Shown: positions 7,553 through 20,200, counted from the first letter of the stretch. The stretch is DNA of 64,000 nt from Planctomycetota bacterium (GCA_029259745.1 JAJDEO010000063.1:372001-436000), one strand, 5' to 3'. The notes: generated by a model not told the origin, from the sequence alone. Translations and numbers: made by a program.

Positions 7553-10500
7553 CGCTGCTCGACGGGTCGGGTGGACGCGGACGTGTGGTCGAGGCGCCGG
7601 TGTACGGATCCGTCGGGTGGGCTGTCCACCACTTGCACGGTGAAGCCTGAAGCGGAGTAGATCGTGCGGCCGTCCACGGCGAGCAATCCGTCAGCTCGGA
7701 CGAGGCCGGAGTCGTCGTCGATCTCCGTGACGATGACCTGCACTTCGACGCGCTTGGCGGTGGGGATGACCTGTCCGCGGTACTCCCAGCCGTGCTGTCC
7801 GCCGGGGCCGTTGGCGACGAAGTGCTCGATGGCACGTGTCTCGCCCCAGCGTTCACCGGCATAGACCTTCAAGAGCTGCAGCATGGCCTCGAGACCCAGC
7901 GAGCCGGGCCAGACGGGGTCTTGGTGGAAGTGCGCCTTGAAGAACCAGAAGGACGGGTCGACGTCGACGGAGCCCTGCACGAAGCCGAGGCCGTGCGGCC
8001 CGCCGTCCGTGCGCAGGGCTTCGACGCGATCGACCATCCGCCACGTCTCGTTCGCGAAGGGCGCCGCGTTCGGCACGGGGCCGGTCTTGCCGCGTTCGCC
8101 GATCGGAACGTCGAGCAGCGCCACGTCGCGCATGCCGACCTGGTTGCCGAGGGCGGCCTTCGTGAAGAACCCGAAGTACGTCGTGCCTTCGTAGACGACA
8201 CCCTCGGCGTCGCGCACGCACATCGAGAAGTGCTGGATCAGCATCGCCGCCGACGACGAGAACTGCGTCATCGTGATGTCGATGCTCAACGTGCCCGTGC
8301 GGCGATGGACGTCGCGCAGCATGCGCCCCGAACCACCGAGGTTGCGGAAGGAGAGGTCCTCGTCGGACGTGAGCGCCGAGCCCTGGTAGGCCGCGAGCCA
8401 GCCGCAGGGTTGCAGTGCGATTTCGAGCAGCACGCCGAAGGGCATGCGGTCTTGGCGGTCGGCGTCGAAGTACCAGGCGTCCGGCGGGACGTCGTACTGC
8501 GCCTCGCACGACGCACCTTGCGTGAGTTCCCACGGGGCGCCGCTCACGGCGACGACGCGGTCGAGGAACTGGTACGGCGGGCCAGGTAGGCGCGCGATCA
8601 CGCGCTCGCTGTCGAAGCTGCGGTAGCGGTCGCCGAAGGCGTCGGACGGCTTGCCCGTGGCGAAGGCCGTGATCGACGCGGTGTCGTAGATCGCCGGCTT
8701 GGCAAACGTCGGCGGCGTGGCCGTTGCGGCCTGCGCGGTCCACAGCGCCTCGACGTCGTCGCGCGTCAGCCCGGTGAGCTGCACGGACATGTCGACGATG
8801 TCGACGATCGGCTTGCCGTCGGCGAGCATCGAGGCGTCGACGATCGCGTACGGCGCCGGCCCGTAGCCGAGTTCCTTGATCTCGATGTCGTACGTGACGA
8901 CCTTCGTCGAGGCGAGCACCTGCCCGCGGCACTTCAGACGGCTGCGCACACCCGGCACGGGCTCGTACACGACGTGGCCCGTCGCACCGATCCAGCCCAT
9001 GCGCAGCAGCTGGATGCGCAGCGTGTGCAGGCAGCACTCGTACATCAGCGTGCCCGGCATCACCATGTCATCGCTGAAGTGACAGGTGAGGAACCAATCG
9101 TCGGGCTGGATATCCATCTCGGCGCGGATGCGACCGAGGCCGAAGCGTCCGCCGGTGGGGTCGAGGTCGACGACGCGATCGACGAGCGACATGCGCCCTG
9201 AGGGCAACGTCACCGGCGCGGCGCCGAGCGGGAGGCGCTCGAAGGCCTTGCCGAAGCACGCGACGAGGTCGCCGGCGCGCAGGGCGTCGATGGCCGCGTC
9301 GTCGTAGCGCTCGAGCGCGGTGGGCACGGGCGCGAGGTCGCGCCAGTCGGCGGGGCGCGTTCCGGGGCGTTCCATGAGGTCGACGGCCGTCTTCACGATG
9401 CCCTTGCCGGCGTCGAGCGCCGCGGCCGTGAAGAAGCCCGCGCAGCCCTCGCGCATCGTCAGCAGCGGCTTGCCATTCACCGTCGCATCGAAGCCGAAGC
9501 GGAACAGGAGCGAGTCGCCCTGACGGAAGAAGTGATCGATGTGGATGTCGTAGCGGATCACGGCGCCGGCGCGCGGGAGGTGATCGTGGAACGTCACGAC
9601 GGCGTCGAGGAGGCGGTAGGTGGCGTTGCCCTTGGTCTCGAAGTCGGCGCCGAGCCAGCCGGAGAGGAAGAGGTCGGCTTGGCCTGACTCGACGGCGATG
9701 CACGTGGGGATCACGCCTTCGTCGAGGTACCACGGGCGTGCGCCGACGTCGTGCTCGGTGACGATGCGCCCGCCTGAGAGCGATCGCGCCTCGCCCTCGA
9801 GGGACATGATCCGATCGACGAGCATGAGCGGCTCGTCGGGGAGACGCACGCGCGTCGGGTAGGTGTCGGCCTCGCGCCACGACTCGCCGAGGACGTCGCC
9901 GATCTTCCCGACCGCGAACTCGAGGCACTGCTCGCGATCGAGGAAGACGTCCTCGCGAGATGCAGGTATCGGGCGCCGCGCTGTCGCTGCGGGCGCGTGC
10001 GGAGCTGCGGTTGTCTTTGCCGTGCCGAGCTTGGCTTCGAGCGCCGCCTGGCGTTGCATGAGCGCCGCCATCACTTCGGTGTGACGCTGGACGTTGTCGA
10101 GGAAGCTCTCGTGTGCCGCGGCACTCGCGGCGTTCGCGCGAGCCATGCCATCGATCAGCGAGCGGGGACGCGTCGTGGGCATCGGTGCCGGCGGCTCGGG
10201 GGGGCGAGTGTTCGTGGGTGCGATGCGGGGCGCGGGGTGCGGTGGCGGTACGACAGCTGCCGGAGCACGTTCAAACCACGGCGCACGCACGAGCGTAAGC
10301 GTCGTGGTGTGTCTGTCTTCGGGCGCGATCATGAACGCTGCTGTGAGGTCGACGGGGACACGCGCGGCGACGAGCATCGCGATCGTCTGCAACACTCCGC
10401 GAACCTCACGGCCCGGGCCAGGACAGGCTGAGCGCACGACGTGCGGACGCCCGGGACCGAGGATGCGCGCGATCATGCGCGAGCACGACGCGCCGGGTCC

Positions 10501-13500
10501 GATCTCCACGAACGCGCGGACGCCGTCTTCCCAAGCCTGCTCGACGACGCGCACGAAGTCGAAGCCGTGCCGCGCCTGGGCGAGGATCGAGTCGGCGGCG
10601 GAGTCGGGCGTGATCGCGAGCGGACCACCGCGCGCACTCGAGTAGAACGTGACGTCGTCGGGCGGTGTCGTCGGGAAGACGTGCAGCGAGCGGTAGGCCT
10701 CCGCGACGACATCGACGACGTCCGTGTGCACGCTCGTGACGCCGCTGAGCAAGTGGCCCTGCGCACCGAGTTCGCGGATGAAGGCAAGCACCTCGTCGCG
10801 CAGCCCGCCGATCACGCACTCCTCGCGCGTGTTCACGATCAGCAGGCGCACGCGCGGATGCCGGTTGCCGGCGAGCGCTTCACGCACCACGCCGGCCGGC
10901 CGGTCGACAACAGCGACGAGCCAGTCGACGGCCGGGACGTCGCCGAGATCCCAAGCGCGACGGACAGCGTCGCAGGGCCCGCCGAGGTCGCGTGTGAAGA
11001 GCGTCGACTCGGTCATGCGTGCGAGCATGCCGTCGCGGTCTTGCCAGACACCCGTCGCGAAGTAGGACGTCGATTCGCCGAGGCTGTAGCTGAGCACGGC
11101 CTGCGGGCCGAGGTCGAACGCGGAGAGTGTGTCCGTGACGAATGCGCCGAGGGTGACCTGGCCGAAGATGAGATCCTCGGCGGACGGCAACTCGCTGCGC
11201 TCATCCCACGTCACCGCGGGGCGCATCTGGCTTGCGAGCGTCGCGCTCGTCGCATCCTGCGCCTCGAGGACGTCGGGCCAGCGCAGGAGCAGCTCGCGTC
11301 CCATGCCCGTGTAGTGACTGCCCGAGCCCGGATAGACGTAGGCGATGCGCCCGTCGGCCGAGTCGACGTCAAGGCCGAGATCGCCGGTGACGTACGCGCG
11401 GCGGTCGTCGGGTGATGCGCAACTCGGGCGTCCCGAGCGCACGTCGTCGATGAACGCCGTGAGTTCTTCGAGAGTGCGAGCGACGAAGGTCGCGGCGACG
11501 CCGGTGGTTGCCGTGGTGGCTTCGCGCTGCGCCATCCACGCGCGCGCCGCGGCATGGATGTCGACAGACGTCTGGGCCAAGCGTTCGAGCTGAGTGAGCG
11601 TGTCGGCGAGCGCCGCCGTGTCGTCCGCCTCGCAGACGAAGAGTGCGTCGCGCGGAGCGAACTGAGGCTGCGGTCCGGGAGCCTGGACGTGGTCGCTGAG
11701 GATGACGTGCGTGACGTCGCCGATGAGACCGCGAGTTTCAACCGACGCGAGCCGTTCGCCATCGCGGCGGTCGCGGATCCACGGCTGGCGTTCGCGCTCG
11801 TTGTCGTCGTTCGGGAGCACGCGCTCGGCGAGTGCTGCGCAGGCACGTGCGAGGGCGAAGAGGCCCGTGGCCGCACCGCCGTGGCCGAGGGGTTCAGCGT
11901 GCGAGGCGCCGAAGCCAGTGGTGACGGCGAGGCCGATGCGCGCGACGTCGATGCCGGCTTGCGCCTGGGCCGTGCGCGCTGCGATCTCACGGGCATGCTG
12001 CGCGTCGGCGTCGAGGCAGGGCGCCGTCGCGGTGTCCGTCGGTGCCGCCGAGGCGATGGCTTTCACGACGCCGTGGATCACATCTCCGTCGCGTTCGGCG
12101 TCGCTGAGTCGCTTGAGGACGAAGGCAACCGCGCCTTCCGTGATCGGCGTGGCGGGATCGCTGCCTGCTTCGCGACGACGCGCGACTTCGGCGTGAACTG
12201 CTCGTGGGTCTGCGCCGAGATCGACGGCGCCCGCGACGGCGCGGTCGAGCTCCCCGCGTTGCAACATTCCGATGGCGACGTCGAGCGCGCGCAGTCCGGA
12301 CGTGTCTTCGCTCGACACGGTGAAGCTCGGGCCGCCGAAGCGATGCTCGCGAGCAATGCGGCTGGCCACGACGGAGCCGAGGGCGCCCATCGTGCGGTTG
12401 GCCGTCAGCGCCGGGCCGACGGCGTCGCGTTCATGCGCCGGGCGTCCCCAGCGGACATGGAAGTTCGTCGTGTTCGGGTCGAGTGCGAGGCCGATGATGA
12501 CGCCCGCGCGCGCGTCCGTCGTCGCGTCGTCGGACTGCGCGACGCCCGCCCGCTCCCACGCGTCGGTCGCGACGTCGAGCATGAGCGTCTGCTGCGGGAG
12601 CATCTCCTCGATCTCGCGCGGCGGGATGCGATAGCGGCGCGTCGCGATCTCGAGGGACGCCAGCGCGTGTGCGGCGGGGGCGTCGGGCACGGCGCTCAGC
12701 GGCACGGGCGCGAAGCGAGCTTCGAGCGACGTCGCGGCGGTGTGTTCACCGAGCGCGTGTGCGGCGAACTCCTCGGGCGTCGACCACGGGCCGACCCGCG
12801 CGCTCCATCCGACGATGGCGACGGGCTCGACGTCCACGGGCTCGGCGGTTTCCGTCGCGGGCGCGTCGTCAAGCCACTCCTCGATGAGAAGGTGGGCGTT
12901 GATGCCGCCGAAGCCGAAGGCACTGACGGCGGCGCGGCGCGGCGTTCCGGGCGCGCGCGGCTTCCAAGGCTGCGGCTCGGCGAGCACCGTGAACGGACCG
13001 TCGTGCACGTCGACACCTTCGGCAGGCGTTGCGAAGTGTGCCGTGGGCGGAAGTGTGTTGCGCTGCAGCGCACCGAGGACCTTCGCGACGCCGGCCGAGC
13101 CCGCGGCCGTGAGCAGGTGGCCGACGTTCGACTTCACGGAGCCGAGCACGCAACGACCAGCCGCGGGACCACCCGACGCGCTTGCCTCGCCGCCGTTCCA
13201 GAGCGCCGTCAAACTGCGCGCCTCGGCGGCATCGCCGAGCGGCGTGCCCGTCGCGTGACACTCGACGAGATCGACGTCGCGGGGCGACCATCCGGCGCGC
13301 TCGTAGGCCGCGCGCATCGCGCGCAGTTGGCCCTCCGTGCTCGGTGCGAGCAGGCTGCCGCCGACGTCGTTCGACAGCCCGACACCCGCGATGCAGCCGA
13401 GGATCGTGTCGCCATCGCGAACGGCGTCGCTCAAGCGCTTGAGCACGAAGATCCCGGCGCCCTCGCCGACCACGAGTCCGTCACCGGCGCGATCGAACGG

Positions 13501-14226
13501 CGAGCAGCGTCCGCTCGGCGACAGCGCGCGGAGTTGCGAGAAGCCCATCTGCGTGTACAGGCAGCTCGGTCGCGAGACACCGCCGGCGAGCATGGCGTCG
13601 ACGCGTCCGGCGCGCAGGTCTTCGCAGGCCAGGTGTAGCGCGTAGAGCGATGAAGCACAGGCCGCGTCGAGTGTCGTATGGGCGCCGCCGAGGGCGAGCG
13701 CCTGGCTGATGAGCGCGGCGGGCAATCCGGCGAGGTGGCGTTCGAGCGGGTCGACGCGACGGAGTGCTTCGTCGTCGCCGGTGCAGAGGGCGTCAGCGAG
13801 CGCGGCGACGCCGTCGGTGGGCAGCACGATGTGCCCGAGCACGACGCCGACGCGCGCGCGGTCGATGTCGTTGGTGCTGGCCGCGTGCCAAGCGTCGAAC
13901 GCGGCACACAGTGCGAGGCTGAACGCCGGGTCGAGGCGCTTCAGGCGCTCGACGTCGAGACGTGCACCGACGGCGCGTGCGGCCGCGGCGAGGCTTCCGC
14001 GCGGGTCGTCGGTGAAAGCTCCGCGCATGGAGCGGACCTTGTCAGGCGCGCCGTCGTTCTCAGCGTCGAGGGCGTCGTCCGGCGCGACGAGCCAGCGCCC
14101 CTCGGGCACCTTCGTCATGGCGTCGCGGCCGCTGGCGATCAGTTCCCAGAACGCGTCGAGATCGTCGCAGCGTGGAAAGCGTCCGCCGGCGCCGACGATC
14201 GCGATGCGGTGGTCGGTCGTCGTCAT
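7549..14226 (-). CDS. pfaC: PUFA synthase subunit PfaC-type: KS-CLF-AT-DH-DH
   Basis: 2225 aa. The active KS (1-450) has Cys190 (LDAACASS), His324 and His370. A second KS-like region (about 465-850) is a chain-length factor: the Cys position reads SSEDTSG, so the nucleophile is Asp641. An acyltransferase (about 960-1330) has YPGSGSHYTGMG and nucleophile Ser1048 in SYSLGES. After a Pro-rich linker (about 1345-1400) come tandem FabA-like double-hotdog dehydratases, with histidines in CHFSDDMVMPG and AHFHQDPVWPG. This is the Pfa3 layout of myxobacteria, in which the AT that gamma-proteobacteria place on PfaB is built in, but here there is no C-terminal acyl-glycerol-phosphate acyltransferase. 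It elongates and dehydrates/isomerises the ACP-bound chain to set methylene-interrupted double bonds. It starts 3 bp after the pfaA stop. Confidence 0.93.
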   Translation of the reverse strand: MTTTDHRIAIVGAGGRFPRCDDLDAFWELIASGRDAMTKVPEGRWLVAPDDALDAENDGAPDKVRSMRGAFTDDPRGSLAAAARAVGARLDVERLKRLDPAFSLALCAAFDAWHAASTNDIDRARVGVVLGHIVLPTDGVAALADALCTGDDEALRRVDPLERHLAGLPAALISQALALGGAHTTLDAACASSLYALHLACEDLRAGRVDAMLAGGVSRPSCLYTQMGFSQLRALSPSGRCSPFDRAGDGLVVGEGAGIFVLKRLSDAVRDGDTILGCIAGVGLSNDVGGSLLAPSTEGQLRAMRAAYERAGWSPRDVDLVECHATGTPLGDAAEARSLTALWNGGEASASGGPAAGRCVLGSVKSNVGHLLTAAGSAGVAKVLGALQRNTLPPTAHFATPAEGVDVHDGPFTVLAEPQPWKPRAPGTPRRAAVSAFGFGGINAHLLIEEWLDDAPATETAEPVDVEPVAIVGWSARVGPWSTPEEFAAHALGEHTAATSLEARFAPVPLSAVPDAPAAHALASLEIATRRYRIPPREIEEMLPQQTLMLDVATDAWERAGVAQSDDATTDARAGVIIGLALDPNTTNFHVRWGRPAHERDAVGPALTANRTMGALGSVVASRIAREHRFGGPSFTVSSEDTSGLRALDVAIGMLQRGELDRAVAGAVDLGADPRAVHAEVARRREAGSDPATPITEGAVAFVLKRLSDAERDGDVIHGVVKAIASAAPTDTATAPCLDADAQHAREIAARTAQAQAGIDVARIGLAVTTGFGASHAEPLGHGGAATGLFALARACAALAERVLPNDDNERERQPWIRDRRDGERLASVETRGLIGDVTHVILSDHVQAPGPQPQFAPRDALFVCEADDTAALADTLTQLERLAQTSVDIHAAARAWMAQREATTATTGVAATFVARTLEELTAFIDDVRSGRPSCASPDDRRAYVTGDLGLDVDSADGRIAYVYPGSGSHYTGMGRELLLRWPDVLEAQDATSATLASQMRPAVTWDERSELPSAEDLIFGQVTLGAFVTDTLSAFDLGPQAVLSYSLGESTSYFATGVWQDRDGMLARMTESTLFTRDLGGPCDAVRRAWDLGDVPAVDWLVAVVDRPAGVVREALAGNRHPRVRLLIVNTREECVIGGLRDEVLAFIRELGAQGHLLSGVTSVHTDVVDVVAEAYRSLHVFPTTPPDDVTFYSSARGGPLAITPDSAADSILAQARHGFDFVRVVEQAWEDGVRAFVEIGPGASCSRMIARILGPGRPHVVRSACPGPGREVRGVLQTIAMLVAARVPVDLTAAFMIAPEDRHTTTLTLVRAPWFERAPAAVVPPPHPAPRIAPTNTRPPEPPAPMPTTRPRSLIDGMARANAASAAAHESFLDNVQRHTEVMAALMQRQAALEAKLGTAKTTAAPHAPAATARRPIPASREDVFLDREQCLEFAVGKIGDVLGESWREADTYPTRVRLPDEPLMLVDRIMSLEGEARSLSGGRIVTEHDVGARPWYLDEGVIPTCIAVESGQADLFLSGWLGADFETKGNATYRLLDAVVTFHDHLPRAGAVIRYDIHIDHFFRQGDSLLFRFGFDATVNGKPLLTMREGCAGFFTAAALDAGKGIVKTAVDLMERPGTRPADWRDLAPVPTALERYDDAAIDALRAGDLVACFGKAFERLPLGAAPVTLPSGRMSLVDRVVDLDPTGGRFGLGRIRAEMDIQPDDWFLTCHFSDDMVMPGTLMYECCLHTLRIQLLRMGWIGATGHVVYEPVPGVRSRLKCRGQVLASTKVVTYDIEIKELGYGPAPYAIVDASMLADGKPIVDIVDMSVQLTGLTRDDVEALWTAQAATATPPTFAKPAIYDTASITAFATGKPSDAFGDRYRSFDSERVIARLPGPPYQFLDRVVAVSGAPWELTQGASCEAQYDVPPDAWYFDADRQDRMPFGVLLEIALQPCGWLAAYQGSALTSDEDLSFRNLGGSGRMLRDVHRRTGTLSIDITMTQFSSSAAMLIQHFSMCVRDAEGVVYEGTTYFGFFTKAALGNQVGMRDVALLDVPIGERGKTGPVPNAAPFANETWRMVDRVEALRTDGGPHGLGFVQGSVDVDPSFWFFKAHFHQDPVWPGSLGLEAMLQLLKVYAGERWGETRAIEHFVANGPGGQHGWEYRGQVIPTAKRVEVQVIVTEIDDDSGLVRADGLLAVDGRTIYSASGFTVQVVDSPPDGSVHRRLDHTSASTRPVEQR

Positions 14227-14229
14227 CGA

Positions 14230-17200
14230 TCAGCGTGACTTCGACGACAGCTCGTTGGCACGGAACGCGAGTTCGAGGCTCCCGTCGACGACACACTCAT
14301 AGTCTTCCACACGCGCGACGAGTGAGCCGTCCGCCGCGAGGAACTCGATGTCTGCGAAGGCGCTGTGATCCGTGCTGCGCGTGACGTGCACGGTGATCGT
14401 CGTCCCACCCTGCGGGAAGCGACGCTCGAACTGCCGATAGCGCCGCGTGAAGCACGGCAGCGAACCGGCGCCCTTCTGCGCGAAACTCCACAGGATCATG
14501 AGCTGGAAGGCACTGTCGAGCGCGAGTGGGTCGGCGATCCATTCGCTGCGAAGCGGGCGTTCGATCCAGCGCGCGGGCGCGGGCGCAGCGGCGGCGGAGG
14601 CGACGATGCCGGTTGCGTCGCAGGCATCGATCGCGCGCAGCCCGCGCAGTTCCTTGCCGTGGAAGAGCAGCTCTTCGTAGACGTTCTCGACGGTGCGGTC
14701 GTACGGCTGTGAGGGGACGCTCGTACGGCGCGGCGTGTCCTCGGGAAGCGCGGCGACGAGCACGATCTCGGCGCGCGCGTGAACGGTGTCGCGGCCACGT
14801 CGTGCGGGCCCGCGCAGCTCGGCGAGCACGCGGAAGAGCTTGCCGTCCTTGCGTGCCTTGCCGGCGTGCATGTAGACGCGCACTTCGTCGCCGTTCTCGA
14901 TCACGACGCCCTTGAGCACGCGTAGGTCGTCGAAGCCGTGGAACATCAGGCCGGGGTTGCCGTGCATCGCGGCGTGCGAGAGCCACTCGGCCATCAACGC
15001 CATCGGCACGACTGCGCGGCCGTCCATGACGTGGCTGCGCAGCACGGGGCAACGGTCGACGCTGAGCACGCGTTCAAAGACGGGCGCGAGTTCGCGGTCT
15101 GCGGGCGGCTTGTCGGACGCTTCGTCGTTCAATGCGACATCGCCGCCGAGGATCACGGCCTCGACGGGATTATTCCGGGACGCGAGCGCATCGACGAGGT
15201 GGCGAGCGCCGGCTTCGCGCGGGATGAGCGCGATGCCTTCGGACGCGAACAGCTCGGCGAGCCCGGGGCCCACCATGCCGCCGTCCCATGGTCCCCAGTT
15301 GAAGGCCGCCACGCGCACCTTGCTGCCGTGCGCGATCTGTTGGCACCACTTGTTGAGGACTTCGTTCGCCATCGCGTAGTCGACCTGACCCTTGCGGCCG
15401 AAGCGCGCAGTCGACGACGAGAAGACGGCGAGGGCACGGAGTTCGTCGAGATCGACGGCCTCGATCACGGCGCGGAAGCCGCCGACCTTCGTCGAGTAGA
15501 CGCGGTCGAAGCCTTCGTCGTCCTTGTCGAGGATCAGCTGGTCGGCGAGCACGCCGGCGCCGTGCACGACACCGCGCACTGGACCGTACTGCTCGCGTGC
15601 TTCGTCGATGGCGCGTCGCACGGCGCGTTCATCGCGCACGTCGACGGCGCGGTAGAGCACCTGCGCACCGGCATCGACGAGTGCGTCAAGCGACGCTCGC
15701 AGCTCGCGGCGCGCCAGCACGCGTGAACACTCGGCGCCGATCTCGCGCGGCGACGGCCGACCGTCCATGTTCTCGATGAGCGCGGCTTTGATCGCGGCTT
15801 CGCTGCTCTTGACGGACGCGAGCCACGTCGGCTCGTCGACGTCGACATCCGTTCGTCCGAGCACGAGCAGCGCCGGTGCGCAGGAACGTGCGAGTTCGAG
15901 CGCGGCATCGGCCGTCACGCCGCGCGCACCGCCCGTGATGACGACGAGATCGCCGCGCTTGAGCGGATGTTCGTCACTCGGCGTCGGAAGCGGCGCCGGG
16001 ACGAGACGCAGTGCACGCGCCCCACCGCTCGACAGGCCGACTTCGAGCGGCGCGTCATAGACGAGTTCGGCGGCGAGCGCCGCAGCGGTTTCGCTGGGGT
16101 CGTTGAGGTCGGGTGAGAGGTCGATCGCGCGGCACGTCACTTCGGGCCACTCGCGGGCGGCCGTCTTCACGAGGCCGGCGAGTCCACCCGAGATCGGATC
16201 GTCGATCGAGGGTCCGGAGAGGCCGAAGTCGCCGTCGAGACGCGAGACGCCGACGAGCAGGGACGAGTGGCCGTCCTTCGTCGCGTCACGCAGTCCCGCC
16301 CCCGCCGCCTGCGCGAGGCGGAAGGCGTCGCGCAGGAAGACGTCATCGGTGCCATCGGCCGGCGGCAAGAGGATCAGTCCTTCGAGGCGCTCGGGGCGCT
16401 TGAGGCGGCGTGCGCTGCGGGGTGACACGAGCCGCGTACGGATGCCGCGCGCACGGAGCTGCTCGGCGAGCTCTTCGGCGAGCCCCGAACCGTCGAGCGT
16501 GATCCAGACCTTCGCGTCGGAGGCGAAGCGGACTTCGTCGCGCGGCTGATGCGGGACGAGATGCGCCGACTCGAGCACGAGGCGGTGGATCCCGGCGGGC
16601 TTCGTGCTCGTGGACGTCGACGGTTCGGCGACGAGCTCGACGGGCGGAGCCGGTGGTGCGGTCGACGTGGCGAGCAGGTCGATGACGTCTTGCAGAGTGC
16701 GGAGCGTGCCGAGCTGTTCGGCCTGCACCTCGGGCGCGTCGGGGAGCGCGGCCTGCATGGCAGAGAGGATCTCGACGCGCTTGATGGAGTCGATGCCGAG
16801 GTCGGCTTCGAGCGCCATGGCGGGTTCGAGGACGTCGGCGGGGTAGCCGGTCTTCTCGGCGACGACGGTCATGAGCGCGGCGGTGACGACGCCGGTATCG
16901 AGACCCGACGTTGCCGCGGGCGCGAGCGGCGCGGCGGGTGCGGTCGAGGTGGCGAGCAGGTCGATGACGTCTTGCAGGGTGCGGAGCGTGCCGAGCTGTT
17001 CGGCCTGCACCTCGGGCGCGTCGGGGAGCGCGGCCTGCATGGCGGAGAGGATCTCGACGCGCTTGATGGAGTCGATGCCGAGGTCGGCTTCGAGCGCCAT
17101 GGCGGGATCGAGGACGTCGGCGGGGTAGCCGGTCTTCTCGGCGACGACGGTCATGAGCGCGGCGGTGACGGCGACTGACGTGTCGACGAGCGGCGCCGGT

Positions 17201-20200
17201 ACCGGCGCCGGCTGCGGCGCTGCCACCGGAGCAATCGGCGCAGGTGCCGGAGGCGACGCCGTGACGGGCGCGCTGATCGGAGCGGGAACCGGTGCGACGG
17301 GCGTTGCGGGCACGGCGCTCGGCGGCAGCGCGGGCGCTCCCGGAGCACCGAGCTGCTCGACGAGCGCATGCATCGTCTGCTGCATCGCGAGCTGGCCATC
17401 GAGGAACTTGCGGTGGAGCTCGGCCGTCTGCGCCTGCATCGCCTGCATCGCGGCGAGCGTCTGCTGCGTGGCATCGAGCGCGGCACGGAGGTCAGCCGGT
17501 TCGGAAGGCATCGAAGGTGTCGTCGTCGGGGTGGGCGTGGGCGGGATGCTTGCGGTCGGCGGCTGTGCCGGAGCTGCGATCGCTGCGGGCGACGGAGCGA
17601 CGCGCTTGGGTGCGAGGGGCGGACGCGCTTCGGTCTCGCGCGTGCGGATGTTCGCGCCACCGACCCGGAACGTGAGCGCCGCTTTGCGTCCTTCAGGAAG
17701 GCCGAGTCTCGGACGCGCACTGTCGTCCCATCGTGACAGCGCGACCGTGTGGCCGAGCGCCGCGAGCTGGGCGAGCGCACGGGCGAGGTCGAGCAGACCG
17801 GCGCGTGCACCGCCCGACGCGTCGAGCGCGTGGACGTGGTGGGCCTGGCCGTCGAGGATCTGTGTGACGAGGCTCGAGAGTCGCGCGCCGGGCCCGACCT
17901 CGAGGAACGTGCGGACACCTTCGCCGTGCATGTTCGTGATCGACTTCACGAACTCGACGGGGCGCGCGAGTTGACGCGCAAGGAGCGAGCGTACTTCCGA
18001 GGCCGCGTTCGGGTAGTGAGCCGCCGTCGTGTTCGCGAATACCGGTGTGTCGGACGGCGTCACCGAGACCGACTCGAGCACATCGAGGAACGGCTCGCTG
18101 GCGTCGGACACGAGCGCGGAGTGGAACGCGGCCGAGACGGGCAGGCGACGCGCACGGATGTCGCGCGCTTCGAATGCCTCGGCGGCCGCTTTGATGGCTT
18201 CCGACGCACCCGAGAGCACGGTTTGCAGCGGCGCGTTCTTGTTCGCGATGACGACGTCGAGCTGCTCTTCGGAGATCACGCCGAGGATGTCTTCACTCGA
18301 TGCCACCACAGCGAGCATCGCGCCGCGGTCGCCGCGCTGGTCGGCCATGAGGCGACCGCGCACACACGCGAGGCGGTGGAACGCGTCGTCGTCGATGCGT
18401 CCCGCAGCACGCAGCGCCGTGAGTTCGCCGAAGCTGTGGCCCACGACCGCGTCGGGCGTGACGCCGAAGTGCGCGAGCACGTCGAGGGCGCCAAGGCTCA
18501 CGGCGCCGATCGCTGGCTGAGCGACGCTCGTGTCACGCAGCGCGAGGTCGTGCTCGGTACGCGTGCTCTCGTCGAAGGCCGTCGGCGGGTAGATGCGATC
18601 GGTGAGGCGTGCCGTGGCGACGTCGGCGAAGGCGCGTTCGGCGCCGGAGAGGGCGCGGCGCATCTGCGGAAACGTGCAGGCGAGTCCGCGCTGCATGCCG
18701 ACGTACTGCGAGCCCTGGCCCGGGAACACGAACGCGAGCTTCCCGGGCGCGATGTCGCGCCCGAAGGCGACGCCGTCAGGCGTGCGCCAGGCGGTGTCCG
18801 TGCCGTTCGTGACGAGGCGCGCGCGAACGGCCGTGAGTGCGTCGAGCAGTGTGCCGTCGTTCGTGTCGTGCGGGACGACCAGGCGCAACGCGTGCGAGGT
18901 CTCGAAGGAAGCGCGTGTTGCGGCCGCGACATCGCGTTCGTCGGCTGCCGGCGCGGAGAGCTCGGACAGTGCGTCGTCGATCTGTGCGACGAGTGCATCG
19001 GCGTCACCGGCCGAGAACGACGCGATGTGCACGCCGCCATCCCACGACGGCTCACTGCGCGTCGCTGACGGGACATCCTCCTCGAGCACGGCGTGGTAGT
19101 TGCTCCCACCGAAGCCGAACGCCGAGACAGCCGCGCGACGCGGATGATTGGCGCTCGCGAGCCACGGTCGCGGCTCGGCCGTGACGTAGAATGGCGAATC
19201 GTCGGCCGTCAAGCCGTCGAGCGGCGTGCGCACCTTGATCGTCGGCGGGAGCACCTGATGGTGCAGTGACAGCGCGGCCTTGATCAAGCCGGCGACACCG
19301 GCGGCGGCCTTCGTGTGTCCGATCTGCGATTTGACGGAGCCGATCGCACACCACGTGCCGAGCTCGCGTGCGCCGCGGTAGCAGCGCGTGAGCGCCTCGA
19401 GTTCCGTCGCATCGCCGACGGCCGTGCCCGTGCCGTGAGCTTCGACGAGTTCGATCGTGTCGGGCGTGACGCCGGAAACTTCGTAGGCGCGGCGCAGTGC
19501 CTTCTCCTGGCCATCGGCTGATGGCGCGTACACGGCCTGACCGGCGCCGTCGCTCGATGTGCCCATGCCGCGCAGCACGGCGTACACGCGGTCGCCATCA
19601 CGGCGCGCGTCGGAGAGGCGCTTGAGCACCACCATGCCGATGCCTTCGCCGAGGATCGTGCCGTCGCCGTCGCGGTCGAACGGACGGGAGTTGCCCGTCG
19701 GCGAAAGCGCGGGCGTCTTGCTGAAGCACATGTACATGAAGATGTCGTTGAAGGTGTCGACACCTCCCGTGATCACCATGTCCGAGCGCCCGGTCTGCAG
19801 CTCGAGCGCCGCGAGGTGCACGGCGCTCAGCGCGCTCGCACAGGCCGCGTCGACGACGCAGTTCGTGCCGCCGAGGTCGAGCTTGCCCGCGATACGACCC
19901 GCGACGACGTTGCCGAGCAGGCCGGGGAAGGCGCTCTCTTGCCAGTCGACATACTTGTCGGAGATGCGCGCGACGACGTCTTCGGCAACGTCGTCGTCGA
20001 TCCCCGCTTCGGCAAGGGCGGCTCGCCACTTGGGATGGCCGAGGCGCGCACCGAGCGGGATGACCATCTCGAGCGCACCCGTCACGCCGAGGATGATCGA
20101 CGTCTTGTCGCGGTTGAAGGTGCGAGCGTCCGTGCCGGCGTAACCTGCATCGGCGAGCGCGCGCTGGGCGACGACCATGCCGAGCAGCTGCGACGTGTCG

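Noticed and set aside
11554..13638. 694-codon plus-strand open frame
   Set aside because: Antisense to the KS-CLF region of pfaC, with no family-like motifs; a GC-bias artefact.
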